Positions 29,590 through 40,373 of a stretch of 64,000 nucleotides of DNA are shown in pieces. A program made the translations under genes and the position numbers. The DNA is from Anaeromyxobacter oryzae (GTDB lineage: Bacteria > Myxococcota > Myxococcia > Myxococcales > Anaeromyxobacteraceae): assembly GCF_023169945.1 (NCBI RefSeq), contig NZ_AP025591.1, positions 6,246,501 to 6,310,500 on the forward strand, written 5' to 3'. Numbering within the stretch: position 1 is the first letter of the stretch; each line of letters opens with the position of its first letter. The notes below the pieces were generated by a model. The model was not told the DNA's origin, ran no database searches, and saw nothing but the letters and a program-made list of their open reading frames with translations.

Positions 29590-29617
29590 CCACCTTCGAG
29601 CAGCACGTCGGACCGCG

Positions 29618-29661
29618 ACGGGGCAGGGGCAACGCGTCCCTGCCCCGTTTCCTTTTCCCTT
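29618..29661 (+). terminator. rho-independent terminator of sdhCAB
   Basis: ACGGGGCAGGG (29618-29628) pairs with CCCTGCCCCGT (29638-29648) in a perfect 11-bp stem, followed by the T-rich tract TTCCTTTTCCCTT. This is the clearest intrinsic terminator in the window. Confidence 0.85.
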
Positions 29662-29674
29662 CACTGGAGAGACC

Positions 29675-30565
29675 GTGAGCCTCGATCCGGAACTCACCGC
29701 TCAGCTGAAGCGCGTGCTCTCGTCGCTCGAGCCGCTCCTGCCGAAGCCGGTCCAGAAGATCGACTGGGCCACCTGCCACGCGGCCAACTGGCACCGCAGC
29801 ACCTACTCCGGGACGATGGAGCCCGTCCCGAGCATCGAGGCGATGCATCTCGACGACCTCCTCGGCATCGAGTCGCAGAAGCGCATCGTGGAGGAGAACA
29901 CGCGGCAGTTCCTCGAGGGCCTGCCCGCGAACAACGCGCTCCTCTGGGGCACGCGCGGTACCGGGAAGTCGTCCCTGGTGCGCGCGCTGCTCCACGCGTA
30001 CGCCGCGAAGGGGCTGCGTATCGTCCAGGTCGACAAGGACGATCTCGTGAGCCTCCCCGCCATCGTCGACGAACTGAAGGCGCAGCCGTTCCGGTTCATC
30101 GTGTTCTCCGACGACCTGTCCTTCGAGACCGGCGACGCCAGCTACAAGGTCCTGAAGAGCGCGCTCGACGGCTCGGTCTACGCGCTGCCCGACAACGTCC
30201 TCATTTACGTCACCTCGAACCGCCGGCACCTCGTCCCGGAGTACGAGAGCGACAACCGCGGGGCGATGCTGGTGAACGGCGAGGTCCACCACGGGGAGGC
30301 CGTCGAGGAGAAGATCTCGCTGTCCGGCCGGTTCGGGCTCTGGGTCGGCTTCCATCCGTTCAGCCAGGACCTGTACGTCGACGTCGTCCGGCGCTGGGTG
30401 GACAAGCTCGGCCGGAAGGTGGGGGGCGCGGTGGAGTGGACGCGGGACGCGGAGACCGAGGCGATCCTGTGGTCCCAGCGGAAGGGCGACCGCAGCGGGC
30501 GGATCGCCTACCAGTTCGCCTGCGACTTCGTGGGGCGGGCGCTCATGTCGCGCGAGCGCCGCTGA
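29675..30565 (+). CDS. DUF815-family AAA ATPase
   Basis: 296-residue P-loop ATPase of the DUF815 family. The Walker A motif [10 protein letters not shown] is near residue 91 and a Walker B-like [10 protein letters not shown] follows. The N-terminal lead-in ([34 protein letters not shown]) and [12 protein letters not shown] are typical of the family. Its cellular role is not established. Starts at GTG 29675, just after the sdh terminator, and stands alone between sdhB and icd. Confidence 0.85.
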   Translation: MSLDPELTAQLKRVLSSLEPLLPKPVQKIDWATCHAANWHRSTYSGTMEPVPSIEAMHLDDLLGIESQKRIVEENTRQFLEGLPANNALLWGTRGTGKSSLVRALLHAYAAKGLRIVQVDKDDLVSLPAIVDELKAQPFRFIVFSDDLSFETGDASYKVLKSALDGSVYALPDNVLIYVTSNRRHLVPEYESDNRGAMLVNGEVHHGEAVEEKISLSGRFGLWVGFHPFSQDLYVDVVRRWVDKLGRKVGGAVEWTRDAETEAILWSQRKGDRSGRIAYQFACDFVGRALMSRERR

Positions 30566-30765
30566 GCCGACCGCGGCGGCGGGCCGCGTCGGAGAGGGCG
30601 CGCCACCTGCCGGGTGAAGCGACCGGCTCCCGCCGATCCCGGACCGGCGCGGTCATCCAAAAACCGGGCCGTTACGGGCCGTTGGCCCCGGTTGCTGCCT
30701 TTACAGCGTACGCCGACCGCGATAAGAGCCCGTATCTTCCCTCCTCTCACACGAGGTCACCTGTC

Positions 30766-32079
30766 ATGGCCGACGCGAAGCCCGTGGTGCCGAAGGATGG
30801 CGCGAAGATCACGCTCGTCAACGGGAAGCTGAACGTGCCGGACCGGCCCATCCTCCCGTTCATCGAGGGCGACGGGACCGGTCGCGACATCTGGCGCGCG
30901 AGCGTCCGCGTGCTCGATGCCGCGGTCGAGAAGGCCTACAAGGGGAAGCGGAAGATCGCCTGGACCGAGGTGTACGCCGGCGAGAAGGCGTTCACGAAGT
31001 TCAACAACTGGTTGCCCGACGAGACCGTCGAGGCCTTCCGCGAGTACATCATCGGCATCAAGGGCCCGCTCACCACGCCGATCGGCGGCGGGATCCGGTC
31101 CCTCAACGTCGCGCTGCGGCAGCTCCTCGATCTGTACGTCTGCCTGAGGCCCGTCCGCTGGTTCAAGGGCGTGCCGTCGCCCGTGAAGAACCCGCAGAAG
31201 GTCGACATGGTGATCTTCCGCGAGAACACGGAGGACATCTACGCCGGGATCGAGTGGGAGGCCGGGTCCGAGCAGGTGAAGAAGATCCTCTCGTTCCTGG
31301 AGAAGGAGTTCCCGAAGGAGTTCAAGAAGATCCGCTTCCCGGGCTCCGCCGGCATCGGCATCAAGGCCGTCTCGCGCGAGGGCACCGAGCGGCTCGTCCG
31401 CGCGGCGATCGAGTACGCGCTCCGCCTCAAGCGGAAGAGCGTGACCTTCGTGCACAAGGGCAACATCATGAAGTTCACCGAGGGCGCGTTCCGGAACTGG
31501 GGCTACGCCCTCGCCGAGAAGGAGTTCGGGGACCGGGTCTACACGTGGGAACAGTGGGAGCGCACGAAGGCGTCGAAGGGCGAGGAGGCCGCCAACGCCG
31601 AGCAGAAGGCCGCGCTCGGGTCGGGCAAGCTGCTCGTGAAGGACGCCATCGCGGACATCACGCTCCAGCAGGTGCTCACGCGCCCCGAGGAGTTCGACGT
31701 GGTCGCGACGCTCAACCTGAACGGCGACTACCTCTCCGACGCCCTCGCCGCGCAGGTGGGCGGCATCGGCATCGCCCCCGGCGGCAACGCGAACTACATG
31801 ACGGGCCACGCCATCTTCGAGGCGACGCACGGCACCGCGCCGAAGTACGCCGACCTCGACAAGGTGAACCCGGGCTCGGTGATCCTGTCCGGCGAGATGA
31901 TGTTCCGACACCTCGGGTGGAACGAGGCGGCCGACCTCATCATCAAGGGCATGGACGGCGCCATCGCCGCGCACCGGGTCACGTACGACTTCGCCCGACT
32001 CATGAAGGCGGAGGGGGTGTCGGACACGGTCGAGGTGAAGTGCTCGGAGTTCGGGGACGAGATCATCAAGCACATGTAG
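30766..32079 (+). CDS. icd: NADP-type isocitrate dehydrogenase
   Basis: 437-residue homodimeric isocitrate dehydrogenase of the E. coli type, giving 2-oxoglutarate and CO2. Substrate motif [26 protein letters not shown] includes the serine that is the IDH-kinase target in enterics. [41 protein letters not shown] and [17 protein letters not shown] are all intact. The N-terminus is about 20 residues longer than E. coli Icd. The leader (30566-30765) contains a short direct repeat GGGCCGTT near 30666-30682 but no clear promoter. Confidence 0.95.
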   Translation: MADAKPVVPKDGAKITLVNGKLNVPDRPILPFIEGDGTGRDIWRASVRVLDAAVEKAYKGKRKIAWTEVYAGEKAFTKFNNWLPDETVEAFREYIIGIKGPLTTPIGGGIRSLNVALRQLLDLYVCLRPVRWFKGVPSPVKNPQKVDMVIFRENTEDIYAGIEWEAGSEQVKKILSFLEKEFPKEFKKIRFPGSAGIGIKAVSREGTERLVRAAIEYALRLKRKSVTFVHKGNIMKFTEGAFRNWGYALAEKEFGDRVYTWEQWERTKASKGEEAANAEQKAALGSGKLLVKDAIADITLQQVLTRPEEFDVVATLNLNGDYLSDALAAQVGGIGIAPGGNANYMTGHAIFEATHGTAPKYADLDKVNPGSVILSGEMMFRHLGWNEAADLIIKGMDGAIAAHRVTYDFARLMKAEGVSDTVEVKCSEFGDEIIKHM

Positions 32080-33051
<972 letters not shown>

Positions 33052-33127
33052 TGGGAACGGCGAGCCGGCATCGCCGGCGCCATCGCAACGGACCGGGTGC
33101 ACGCCAGGCCCGAGGAGCACCAGCCGG

Positions 33128-34294
33128 GTGAAGATCCACGAGTACCAGGCGAAGGAGATCCTGCGGAGGTTCGGGGTCGCCGTCCCGCGCGGCTACCTCG
33201 CCGTGACCCCGCTCGAGGCCGAGGGGGCCGCCCGCCAGCTCGGGGGCGGCATCTCCGCCGTGAAGGCGCAGATCCACGCGGGCGGGCGAGGGAAGGGGGG
33301 CGGGGTCAAGCTCGCCCGCTCGCCCGACGAGGCGCGGCAGCACGCCGAGGCGATGCTCGGCATGATGCTGAAGACGCCGCAGACCGGTCCGGACGGGCAG
33401 GAGGTCCGGAAGGTGTACATCGAGGAGGGCTGCCGGATCGCGCGGGAGCTCTACCTCGGGATGACGCTCGACCGGGAGATGGGCCGGCTCGCCGTCATGG
33501 CGTCGGTGGAGGGTGGCGTCGACATCGAGGAGGTGGCGGCGAAGCACCCGGAGAAGATCCTCCGCGAGTGGATCTCGCCGCTCACCGGCCTCATGCCGTT
33601 CCAGGCGCGCCGCCTCGCGTTCGGCCTCGGGCTGCAGGGGGACTCGGTCTCCGCATTCGTCCGCTTCGCGACCGGGCTCTACAACGCCTACGTCGCGACG
33701 GACGCCTCGCTCGCCGAGATCAACCCGCTCGTGATCACCGTGGGCGGCGAGGTGCTCGCGCTCGACGCGAAGATGAACTTCGACGACAACGCGCTGTACC
33801 GGCACCCGGACATCGCCGCGATGCGGGATCCCGACGAGGAGGATCCCAAGGAGACGCAGGCGAAGGAGTACGATCTCTCGTACATCGCCCTCGACGGCGA
33901 CATCGGCTGCATGGTGAACGGGGCCGGCCTCGCGATGGCGACGATGGACGTCATCAAGCTGTCGGGGGGCGCGCCGGCGAACTTCCTCGACGTGGGCGGC
34001 GGCGCCGACGAGGAGAAGGTGACGGCCGCGTTCAAGATCATCCTCTCCGATCCGCACGTGAAGGCCGTGCTCGTGAACATCTTCGGCGGGATCATGAAGT
34101 GCGACGTCATCGCGAACGGCATCGTCGCGGCGGCGAAGCAGGTCGGGCTCTCGATCCCGCTCGTCGTGCGCCTCGAGGGGACGAACGTCGAGCTCGGGAA
34201 GGACATCCTGGCCCAGAGCGAGCTCAAGATCATCCCCGCCGACGACCTCGGAGACGCCGCACGGAAGGTGGTCAACGCCGCGCGGGCCGCGTAG
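33128..34294 (+). CDS. sucC: succinyl-CoA synthetase beta subunit
   Basis: 388-residue ATP-grasp subunit, normal length. It begins [19 protein letters not shown] with the family lysine, and carries [17 protein letters not shown] for nucleotide binding, EINPLVIT for metal and [19 protein letters not shown] start at 33128. With SucD it makes succinate from succinyl-CoA with substrate-level phosphorylation. Confidence 0.95.
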   Translation: MKIHEYQAKEILRRFGVAVPRGYLAVTPLEAEGAARQLGGGISAVKAQIHAGGRGKGGGVKLARSPDEARQHAEAMLGMMLKTPQTGPDGQEVRKVYIEEGCRIARELYLGMTLDREMGRLAVMASVEGGVDIEEVAAKHPEKILREWISPLTGLMPFQARRLAFGLGLQGDSVSAFVRFATGLYNAYVATDASLAEINPLVITVGGEVLALDAKMNFDDNALYRHPDIAAMRDPDEEDPKETQAKEYDLSYIALDGDIGCMVNGAGLAMATMDVIKLSGGAPANFLDVGGGADEEKVTAAFKIILSDPHVKAVLVNIFGGIMKCDVIANGIVAAAKQVGLSIPLVVRLEGTNVELGKDILAQSELKIIPADDLGDAARKVVNAARAA

Positions 34295-34336
34295 AAACAC
34301 GGGCTCGGACGTCGACCAGGGAGCGGGAGGCAGCAC

Positions 34337-35362
34337 TTGAGCGTCTTCGTCGATCGCAACACGCGGGTCCTCGTCCAGGGCATCACCGGGTCCGCGGGCA
34401 GCTTCCACACCGAGCAGATGCTCGCCTACGGGACCAACGTGGTGGCGGGCGTCACGCCGAACCGCGGCGGGACGCGCTTCCAGGGCACCGTCCCGATCTT
34501 CCACACCGTCGCGGACGCCGTCCGAGAGACCGGCGCGAACGCCGCGGCGATCTTCGTTCCGCCGCCGTTCGCGGCGGACGCGATCATCGAGGCGGCGGAG
34601 TCGGACCTCCCGCTCATCGTCACGATCACCGAGGGCATCCCGATCCTCGACATGGTCCGGGTGCGCCGGTACGTGGAGAGCCGCCCGAAGTCGCGCCTCG
34701 TCGGGCCGAACTGCCCGGGCGTGATCACGCCGGGGCAGTGCAAGATCGGGATCATGCCCGGGCATATCCACCGGCCGGGGCGCATCGGCGTCGTCTCGCG
34801 ATCCGGCACGCTGACCTACGAGGCGGTGAAGCAGCTCACGGATCTCGGGCTCGGCCAGTCGACGGCGGTCGGCATCGGCGGCGACCCGGTGCACGGCACG
34901 GACTTCGTGGACGTCCTCCGCGCGTTCGAGGCGGATCCCGAGACCGAGGCGATCATCATGATCGGCGAGATCGGGGGCGGCGAGGAGGAGAAGGGCGCCG
35001 CGTTCGTCCGGGACCACATGACCAAGCCGGTGGTGGGCTTCATCGCCGGCCGGACGGCGCCGCCCGGGAAGCGGATGGGCCACGCCGGCGCGGTGATCTC
35101 GGGCGGCACCGGCACCGCCGAGGCGAAGATGGCCGCCATGCGGGAGGCGGGGATCACGGTCGTCGACAGTCCCCACCTGCTCGGGCGGGCGATGAAGGAC
35201 GCGCTCGGCCGGCGCGCGAAGCCGAAGCCGGTCCCGGTCACGACCGGGAAGCGCCCGGCGGCGGCGACGCCGCCGAAGAAGGGCGCTGCGGTCCGGAGCG
35301 CGGCGCCGTCGCAGCGCGGCGGCAAGGCGACCAAGAAGGCCGCGAAGGGCGAGCGCGACTAG
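34337..35362 (+). CDS. sucD: succinyl-CoA synthetase alpha subunit with a basic tail
   Basis: 341-residue CoA-binding subunit. The active-site histidine that is phosphorylated is H249 in [41 protein letters not shown] and [11 protein letters not shown] are the CoA-binding and catalytic loops. Residues about 291-341 form a Lys/Ala/Pro-rich basic tail not found in typical SucD of about 290 residues. The start is TTG at 34337, supported by GGGAGG at 34325-34330. Confidence 0.93.
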   Translation: MSVFVDRNTRVLVQGITGSAGSFHTEQMLAYGTNVVAGVTPNRGGTRFQGTVPIFHTVADAVRETGANAAAIFVPPPFAADAIIEAAESDLPLIVTITEGIPILDMVRVRRYVESRPKSRLVGPNCPGVITPGQCKIGIMPGHIHRPGRIGVVSRSGTLTYEAVKQLTDLGLGQSTAVGIGGDPVHGTDFVDVLRAFEADPETEAIIMIGEIGGGEEEKGAAFVRDHMTKPVVGFIAGRTAPPGKRMGHAGAVISGGTGTAEAKMAAMREAGITVVDSPHLLGRAMKDALGRRAKPKPVPVTTGKRPAAATPPKKGAAVRSAAPSQRGGKATKKAAKGERD

Positions 35363-35403
35363 CTCGCCGACGAACATCAACCTCGGGCGCGACGGTCCGG
35401 GCG

Positions 35404-35444
35404 GGCTCACGGTGAGCCGCCGTCCGACAGGCTCACGGTGAGCC
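35404..35444. repeat. tandem pair of palindromic GGCTCACGGTGAGCC elements
   Basis: The 15-base dyad GGCTCACGGTGAGCC occurs at 35404-35418 and again at 35430-35444, exactly 26 bases apart, in the sucD-ndk gap. Each copy is a perfect inverted repeat around one base. They could be operators, or members of a dispersed repeat family. Confidence 0.7.
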
Positions 35445-35482
35445 GGGCCGCCACACCCGATCATCCAGCAGAGGAGCAGTCC

Positions 35483-35920
35483 ATGGCGATCGAGCGCACG
35501 CTGTCCATCATCAAGCCCGACGGCGTCGAGAAGGGCATCATCGGGAAGGTCATCGCCCGGTTCGAGGAGAAGGGGCTGAAGCCGGTGGCGATCCGCCTCG
35601 CGCAGCTGTCGAAGGCGGAGGCCGAGGGCTTCTACGCGGTCCACAAGGCGCGCCCGTTCTTCGCGGACCTCGTGAAGTTCATGACGAGCGGCCCGGTGGT
35701 CCTGATGGTCCTCGAGGGCGAGGGCGCGGTCGCGAAGAACCGCGAGATCATGGGGGCGACGGACCCCGCGAAGGCGGCTCCCGGCACCATCCGGAAGGAC
35801 TTCGCGACGAACATCGAGAAGAACACCGTCCACGGGTCGGACAGCCCCGAGAACGCGAAGATCGAGGTCTCGTACTTCTTCCCCGAGGTGCAGATCCACG
35901 CGTACGAGTGGAAGAAGTAG
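35483..35920 (+). CDS. ndk: nucleoside diphosphate kinase
   Basis: 145-residue kinase that balances nucleoside triphosphates. Begins [15 protein letters not shown]; the phospho-histidine is H117 in [26 protein letters not shown] is intact. The ATG at 35483 follows GAGGAG. Its usual bacterial association with sucCD is kept. Confidence 0.95.
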   Translation: MAIERTLSIIKPDGVEKGIIGKVIARFEEKGLKPVAIRLAQLSKAEAEGFYAVHKARPFFADLVKFMTSGPVVLMVLEGEGAVAKNREIMGATDPAKAAPGTIRKDFATNIEKNTVHGSDSPENAKIEVSYFFPEVQIHAYEWKK

Positions 35921-35946
35921 GCGTAACCCCGCGAGATCACGGAGGA

Positions 35947-35980
35947 CGAGCGGACGTTCCCCCGACCGGAAGTCCGCTCG
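35947..35980 (+). terminator. hairpin after ndk
   Basis: CGAGCGGAC (35947-35955) pairs with GTCCGCTCG (35972-35980), a 9-bp stem with a 16-nt loop, without a T-run. It probably stabilises or partly terminates the ndk message upstream of the stronger hairpin at 36009. Confidence 0.4.
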
Positions 35981-36008
35981 CTCTGCCGCTTCGGGTTAGA
36001 ATGACGTT

Positions 36009-36043
36009 GCCCGTCCCTCTCCGGGGACGGGCTTCGTCGTTTT
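36009..36043 (+). terminator. intrinsic terminator between ndk and the CNNM gene
   Basis: GCCCGTCCC (36009-36017) and GGGACGGGC (36024-36032) form a 9-bp stem followed by TTCGTCGTTTT. A -10-like TAGAAT (35997-36002) lies just before it, so the hairpin might instead be a leader attenuator for the downstream gene. Confidence 0.6.
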
Positions 36044-36065
36044 CTGGAGCGAAGGAGAGGCGTCT

Positions 36066-37445
36066 TTGGAGTCAGCAGTACCGGCGTGGAAGTGGATCGT
36101 CGCGGTCGTCTTCCTGCTCGGGTCGGCGTTCTGCTCCGGCACCGAGACGGCGCTCACGGCGCTGGGCGAGGCGCGGGCGCGGCAGCTGCGGGACGGCGGC
36201 GGCCGGCGCGCGCGCCTGCTCGGGATCTGGATCGACCATCCGGAGCGGGTCCTCTCCACGCTCCTCATCGGCAACACCCTCGTGAACATCGGGGCCGGCG
36301 CGCTCGCGGCGTCGCTCGCCGGGGACCTCGCCGCCTGGACCGGCTGGAACCTTCCGACCGTCGTCGCCGCGACCACCGCGGTGACGACGCTCGTCATCCT
36401 CTTCTTCGGGGAGATCATCCCGAAGACGCTCGGGAAGCGGCACCCGGTGCGGTTCTCGCTCGCCGCGATCCCGCTCGCACGGACCCTGTCCGTGCTGCTC
36501 TGGCCGGTCTCCGCCTTCGTGACCCGCGCGACGGGCGCGCTGTTCGCGGTGTTCGGCGGCGGCAAGGCCGGCGCGGCCGGCCCGGCGGTGACGAGCGAGG
36601 AGATCGAGTACCTCATCGAGATGGGCACGCGCGAGGGCGTCCTCGACGAGGTGAAGGAGGAGCTGCTGAACAGCGTCCTCGAGTTCGCCGACCGCGTCGC
36701 GAAGGAGATCATGGTCCCGCGGACGCGGATGGTGGCCATCGACCGGGAGGCCGCCCCCGAGGACCTCGTCCGGATCGTGACGGAGAACCCGTACAGCCGC
36801 ATGCCGGTGTACGAGGGCTCCGTCGACAACATCGTCGGGATCCTCCTCGTCCGCGAGATCATCCAGGAGGTCCGGCATCCCCAGAAGACGATCGCGCTCG
36901 AGCGGTACCTGAAGCCGGCGTTCTTCGTGCCGGAGGGGATGAAGATCTCGCGGCTCCTGAAAGAGATGCAGCGCCGCCGGACGCACCTCGCCGTCGTGGT
37001 GGACGAGTTCGGCGGGACGAGCGGCCTGGTGACCCTCGAGGACGTGATCGAGGAGATCGTCGGCGAGATCCAGGACGAGGCGGACGTCGAGGCGGCGCCG
37101 GTGAAGGCCGTCGCCGCCGGCGTGTGGCTCGCGGACGCCGCGGTGCCGCTGCACGACCTCGAGGCGTTCCTGAACGAGCGGCTGGGCGAGACGCCGGCCG
37201 GGCAGGAGGGGGCGCGGCCGCCCGAGATCCGGTTCCCCGAGGAAGGCGACTACGAGACGCTGGGCGGGTTCGTGACCGCCACCGCCGGGCGCGTCCCGGC
37301 CGTCGGCGCGATCCTGACCTGGGACGGGCTCACCTTCACGGTGCGCGCCGGCGACGAGCGCCGGGTCACCCGCGTCGAGATCGCCCGGCGCGCGGACGCC
37401 CCGGGGGCGGCGCACGAGGTCGCGCAGCCCGCGGCCCGGGCTTAA
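36066..37445 (+). CDS. CNNM/CorC-family membrane protein with CBS domains
   Basis: 459-residue protein in the HlyC/CorC (CNNM) family, implicated in magnesium or cobalt efflux. The N-terminal DUF21 domain (residues 1-140) has several membrane helices and FCSGTETALTALGEARARQL, the family ion-site stretch. Paired CBS domains follow (residues about 215-340: EIMVPRTRMVAIDREAAPED, then VVVDEFGGTSGLVTLEDV). The CorC_HlyC domain is at about 350-445. The start is TTG at 36066 after AGGAGAGG. Confidence 0.85.
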   Translation: MESAVPAWKWIVAVVFLLGSAFCSGTETALTALGEARARQLRDGGGRRARLLGIWIDHPERVLSTLLIGNTLVNIGAGALAASLAGDLAAWTGWNLPTVVAATTAVTTLVILFFGEIIPKTLGKRHPVRFSLAAIPLARTLSVLLWPVSAFVTRATGALFAVFGGGKAGAAGPAVTSEEIEYLIEMGTREGVLDEVKEELLNSVLEFADRVAKEIMVPRTRMVAIDREAAPEDLVRIVTENPYSRMPVYEGSVDNIVGILLVREIIQEVRHPQKTIALERYLKPAFFVPEGMKISRLLKEMQRRRTHLAVVVDEFGGTSGLVTLEDVIEEIVGEIQDEADVEAAPVKAVAAGVWLADAAVPLHDLEAFLNERLGETPAGQEGARPPEIRFPEEGDYETLGGFVTATAGRVPAVGAILTWDGLTFTVRAGDERRVTRVEIARRADAPGAAHEVAQPAARA

Positions 37446-37456
37446 GAGAGGACGCG

Positions 37457-38584
37457 ATGGAGCACCCCGACCTCGCGAGGCCCGACCTCCGGTCCCTCCC
37501 CCCCGAGCACCTCGCGGCGCTCGTCGCGGCGCTCGGCGAGCGGCCGTTCCGGGCCCGGCAGCTCTACCGCTGGCTCCACCTGAAGGGCGCGGCGACGCTC
37601 GACGAGATAACGGACGTCCCCCGCGCGCTCCGCGACGCGCTGGCGGCGCGGACCGAGCTGGTGACGCTCGAGCGCGCGACCGAGCAGCGGTCCGTCGACG
37701 GCACCATCAAGTGGACCTGGCGCACCGCCGACGGGAAGCTGGTCGAGTCCGTCTACATGCCCGAGTCCGACCGGAAGACGCTCTGCGTCTCGTCCCAGGT
37801 CGGCTGCGCCGTCGGCTGCACGTTCTGCCTCACCGGGACGATGGGGCTCGCCCGGAACCTCACCCCGGGGGAGATCGTCGACCAGGTGCACCGGGCGAAC
37901 CGGCGGCTCGTGGAGCTCGGCGAGGGGGAGGGGCCGCGCCCTCTCACGAACCTCGTGTTCATGGGCATGGGCGAGCCGCTCGCGAACTACCGCAGCCTGA
38001 AGGCGGCGCTCGACATCCTCCTCTCCGAGGACGGCCCGAACTTCTCCCATCGACACGTGACGGTCTCCACCTCCGGCCTCGTCCCGGTGATGCGCCGGCT
38101 GGGAGAGGAGACGCAGGTGAAGCTCGCGGTGTCGCTGAACGCGACGACGGACGCCCAGCGCGACGCGCTGATGCCGATCAACCGGCGGTACCCGCTCGCC
38201 GAGCTGCTCCGCGCCTGCCGCGAGTTCCCGATGAAGCAGGGAAGGCGGATCACGTTCGAGTACGTGCTCCTCGGCGGCGTGAACGACGCCTCGGAGGACG
38301 CGGAGCGGCTCGCGCGCCTCCTTCGCGGCATCCCGGCCAAGGTGAACCTCATCCCGTACAACGAGAACCCGGGGCTCGGCTTCGGCGCCCCCGCGCCGGA
38401 GCGGGTCGAGGCGTTCCAGGCGGTGCTGGTCGCGCGGAACGTCACGGCGGTCATCCGCAAGAACCGCGGCCGTGACATCTCGGCCGCCTGCGGCCAGCTC
38501 GCGGCGGAGGGCGGCCCCGGCGACCCGCGGCGGCGGGCCACCCCGGACGGCGAGCCGTTGACCCGCGCGCCGGCGGCGGGCTAG
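37457..38584 (+). CDS. rlmN: dual-specificity 23S rRNA/tRNA methyltransferase RlmN
   Basis: 375-residue radical-SAM enzyme that methylates C2 of A2503 in 23S rRNA and A37 in some tRNAs. The 4Fe-4S cysteines are C117, C121 and C124 in GCAVGCTFCLTG. The methyl-carrying cysteine is C345 in SAACGQL. VFMGMGEPLANY and LAVSLNATTD are family motifs. A short Pro/Arg tail follows the core. The ATG lies 11 bases after the CNNM stop. Confidence 0.94.
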   Translation: MEHPDLARPDLRSLPPEHLAALVAALGERPFRARQLYRWLHLKGAATLDEITDVPRALRDALAARTELVTLERATEQRSVDGTIKWTWRTADGKLVESVYMPESDRKTLCVSSQVGCAVGCTFCLTGTMGLARNLTPGEIVDQVHRANRRLVELGEGEGPRPLTNLVFMGMGEPLANYRSLKAALDILLSEDGPNFSHRHVTVSTSGLVPVMRRLGEETQVKLAVSLNATTDAQRDALMPINRRYPLAELLRACREFPMKQGRRITFEYVLLGGVNDASEDAERLARLLRGIPAKVNLIPYNENPGLGFGAPAPERVEAFQAVLVARNVTAVIRKNRGRDISAACGQLAAEGGPGDPRRRATPDGEPLTRAPAAG

Positions 38585-38635
38585 GAAGAGCCCGCTCCCA
38601 CGCTCCCGCGGCGCCCCCGCGCCGAAAGGTCCCGC

Positions 38636-39580
38636 ATGTCCCTCCTCGTCGTCGGCTCCGTCGCGCTCGACTCCCTCGAGACCCCCTTCGGCCGCCGGGA
38701 GGACGTGCTCGGCGGCTCCGCGTCGTACTTCTCGACGTGCGCGAGCTTCTTCGGGCCGACGCGCGTGGTCGCCGTGGTCGGGGAGGATTTCCCCGAGGAG
38801 CACGTCCGGTTCCTCGGGTCCCGCGGCATCGACCTCGCCGGGCTGGTCCGCCGCCCCGGCCGGACGTTCCGGTGGAAGGGTCGCTACGAGTTCGACCTCA
38901 ACACCGCGCACACCCTGGACACGCAGCTCAACGTGTTCGCCACGTTCCAGCCCGAGCTTCCGGCGCACTACCGGGACTCGGAGTACGTGTTCCTCGGGAA
39001 CATCGACCCGGACCTGCAGCGCGCGGTCCTCGACCAGGTGAAGGGCCCGAGGTTCGTCGGCTGCGACACCATGAACTACTGGATCACGTCGAAGCGCGAG
39101 AGCCTGCTCCGGACGCTCGAGCGCGTCGACATGCTCTTCGTGAACGACGCCGAGGCGCGCCAGCTCGCGGGCGAGCACAACGTCGTGAAGGCGGCGCGGA
39201 AGATCCTGTCCTTCGGCCCCCGCGCGATCGTGATCAAGCGCGGCGAGTACGGGGCCCTCTTCTTCTCCGGCGACGAGGTCTTCGCGGCCTGCGCCGTGCC
39301 GCTCGCGTCCGTCTTCGACCCGACCGGCGCCGGTGACAGCTTCGCGGGTGGGTTCATGGGCTACCTCGCCCGCTGCGGCGGGCACGATCACGCGACCATG
39401 CGCCGCGCCATCGTGCTCGGGAGCGTGCTCGCGAGCTTCACCGTCGAGCAGTTCTCCCTCGACCGGCTGCGCACGCTCACGCCGGAGGAGATCCGCAGCC
39501 GGTACGCCGAGGCGCGCACGCTCGCCCACTTCGACGAGCTCGAGGCGGACCTGTTCAACGGGAGTGGAACCCCCCGTTGA
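38636..39580 (+). CDS. PfkB-family sugar or nucleoside kinase
   Basis: 314-residue ribokinase-fold kinase. The PfkB signature DPTGAGDSFAGGFMG is at residues 228-242 with catalytic D234. The N-terminus VVGSVALDSLETPFG and GGSASYFSTCASFFG fit the family substrate lid. Substrate unknown; adenosine, ribose or another sugar are possible. The ATG at 38636 follows a GC-rich leader. Confidence 0.85.
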   Translation: MSLLVVGSVALDSLETPFGRREDVLGGSASYFSTCASFFGPTRVVAVVGEDFPEEHVRFLGSRGIDLAGLVRRPGRTFRWKGRYEFDLNTAHTLDTQLNVFATFQPELPAHYRDSEYVFLGNIDPDLQRAVLDQVKGPRFVGCDTMNYWITSKRESLLRTLERVDMLFVNDAEARQLAGEHNVVKAARKILSFGPRAIVIKRGEYGALFFSGDEVFAACAVPLASVFDPTGAGDSFAGGFMGYLARCGGHDHATMRRAIVLGSVLASFTVEQFSLDRLRTLTPEEIRSRYAEARTLAHFDELEADLFNGSGTPR

Positions 39581-39606
39581 CGCGCATTCGGCCCCGCGGC
39601 TACCAT
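39577..39606 (+). promoter_or_regulatory. promoter of the phosphoesterase gene
   Basis: TTGACG (39577-39582) and TACCAT (39601-39606) are separated by 18 bases. The -35 overlaps the stop codon of the preceding kinase gene. The ATG at 39627 follows the -10 by 20 bases, leaving a very short leader. Confidence 0.55.
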
Positions 39607-39626
39607 CCGCCGCGCCGGGCCCGCGA

Positions 39627-40361
39627 ATGCGCATCGGGATCATCTCCGACATCCACTCGAACCTCGAGGCGCTGACCGAGACGCTCGCCGCGCTCGAGCG
39701 ACACCGTCCGGACCGGATCGTGTGCCTGGGCGACGTCGTCGGCTACGGCGCGAGCGTGAACGAGTGCTGCGCGCTGGTGCGGAAGGTCTCCGCGGTCACG
39801 CTGCTCGGGAACCACGACGCGGCCGTGTCGGGGCGGATGGACTACAGCTTCTACTATGACGCCGCCCGGCACGCGCTCGACTGGACGGCGTCCCGCATCG
39901 ACCCCGATCACCTGGAGTGGCTGCGGACGCTCTCGTACGTCCACGCGCTCGACGGCGCCACGTTCAGCCACGGGAACCCGGTGAACCCCGAGGCGTACGA
40001 GTACGTGTTCGCGATGGAGCAGGCGAAGGAGCTCCTCCCGCACGCCGCGCGCCTCGCCGACGTGAGCTTCGTGGGGCACTCGCACCTCTGCAAGACGTTC
40101 GCGCTGCAGCCCGGGGGCGAGGTGAACGAGGTCGTCGCGGCGAAGTTCGGGCTCCGCCGGGGTCACAAGTACGTCGTCTCGGTGGGCTCCGTCGGGCAGC
40201 CGCGCGACTGCGACAACCGCGCGTGCTACGTGCTCTACGACAGCGAGGCACGCACGGTCGAGTACCACCGGGTGCCGTACGACATCGAGACCTCCGCGCA
40301 GAAGATCTTCGACGCGGATCTCGCCCTGAACTTCGGGAAGCGGCTGTTCCTCGGCGTGTAG
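39627..40361 (+). CDS. metallophosphoesterase (YfcE/MJ0936-like)
   Basis: 244-residue calcineurin-like phosphoesterase. Metal ligands are D8 and H10 in IISDIHSNLEAL, D36 in CLGDVVGYG, N62 and H63 in GNHD, and histidines in VGHSH. It begins at the first beta strand, so the ATG at 39627 is well placed; upstream frame is non-coding. Substrate (phosphodiester or nucleotide) is unknown. It ends 12 bases before the convergent beta-propeller gene. Confidence 0.87.
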   Translation: MRIGIISDIHSNLEALTETLAALERHRPDRIVCLGDVVGYGASVNECCALVRKVSAVTLLGNHDAAVSGRMDYSFYYDAARHALDWTASRIDPDHLEWLRTLSYVHALDGATFSHGNPVNPEAYEYVFAMEQAKELLPHAARLADVSFVGHSHLCKTFALQPGGEVNEVVAAKFGLRRGHKYVVSVGSVGQPRDCDNRACYVLYDSEARTVEYHRVPYDIETSAQKIFDADLALNFGKRLFLGV

Positions 40362-40373
40362 CCCCCGCGCGCG

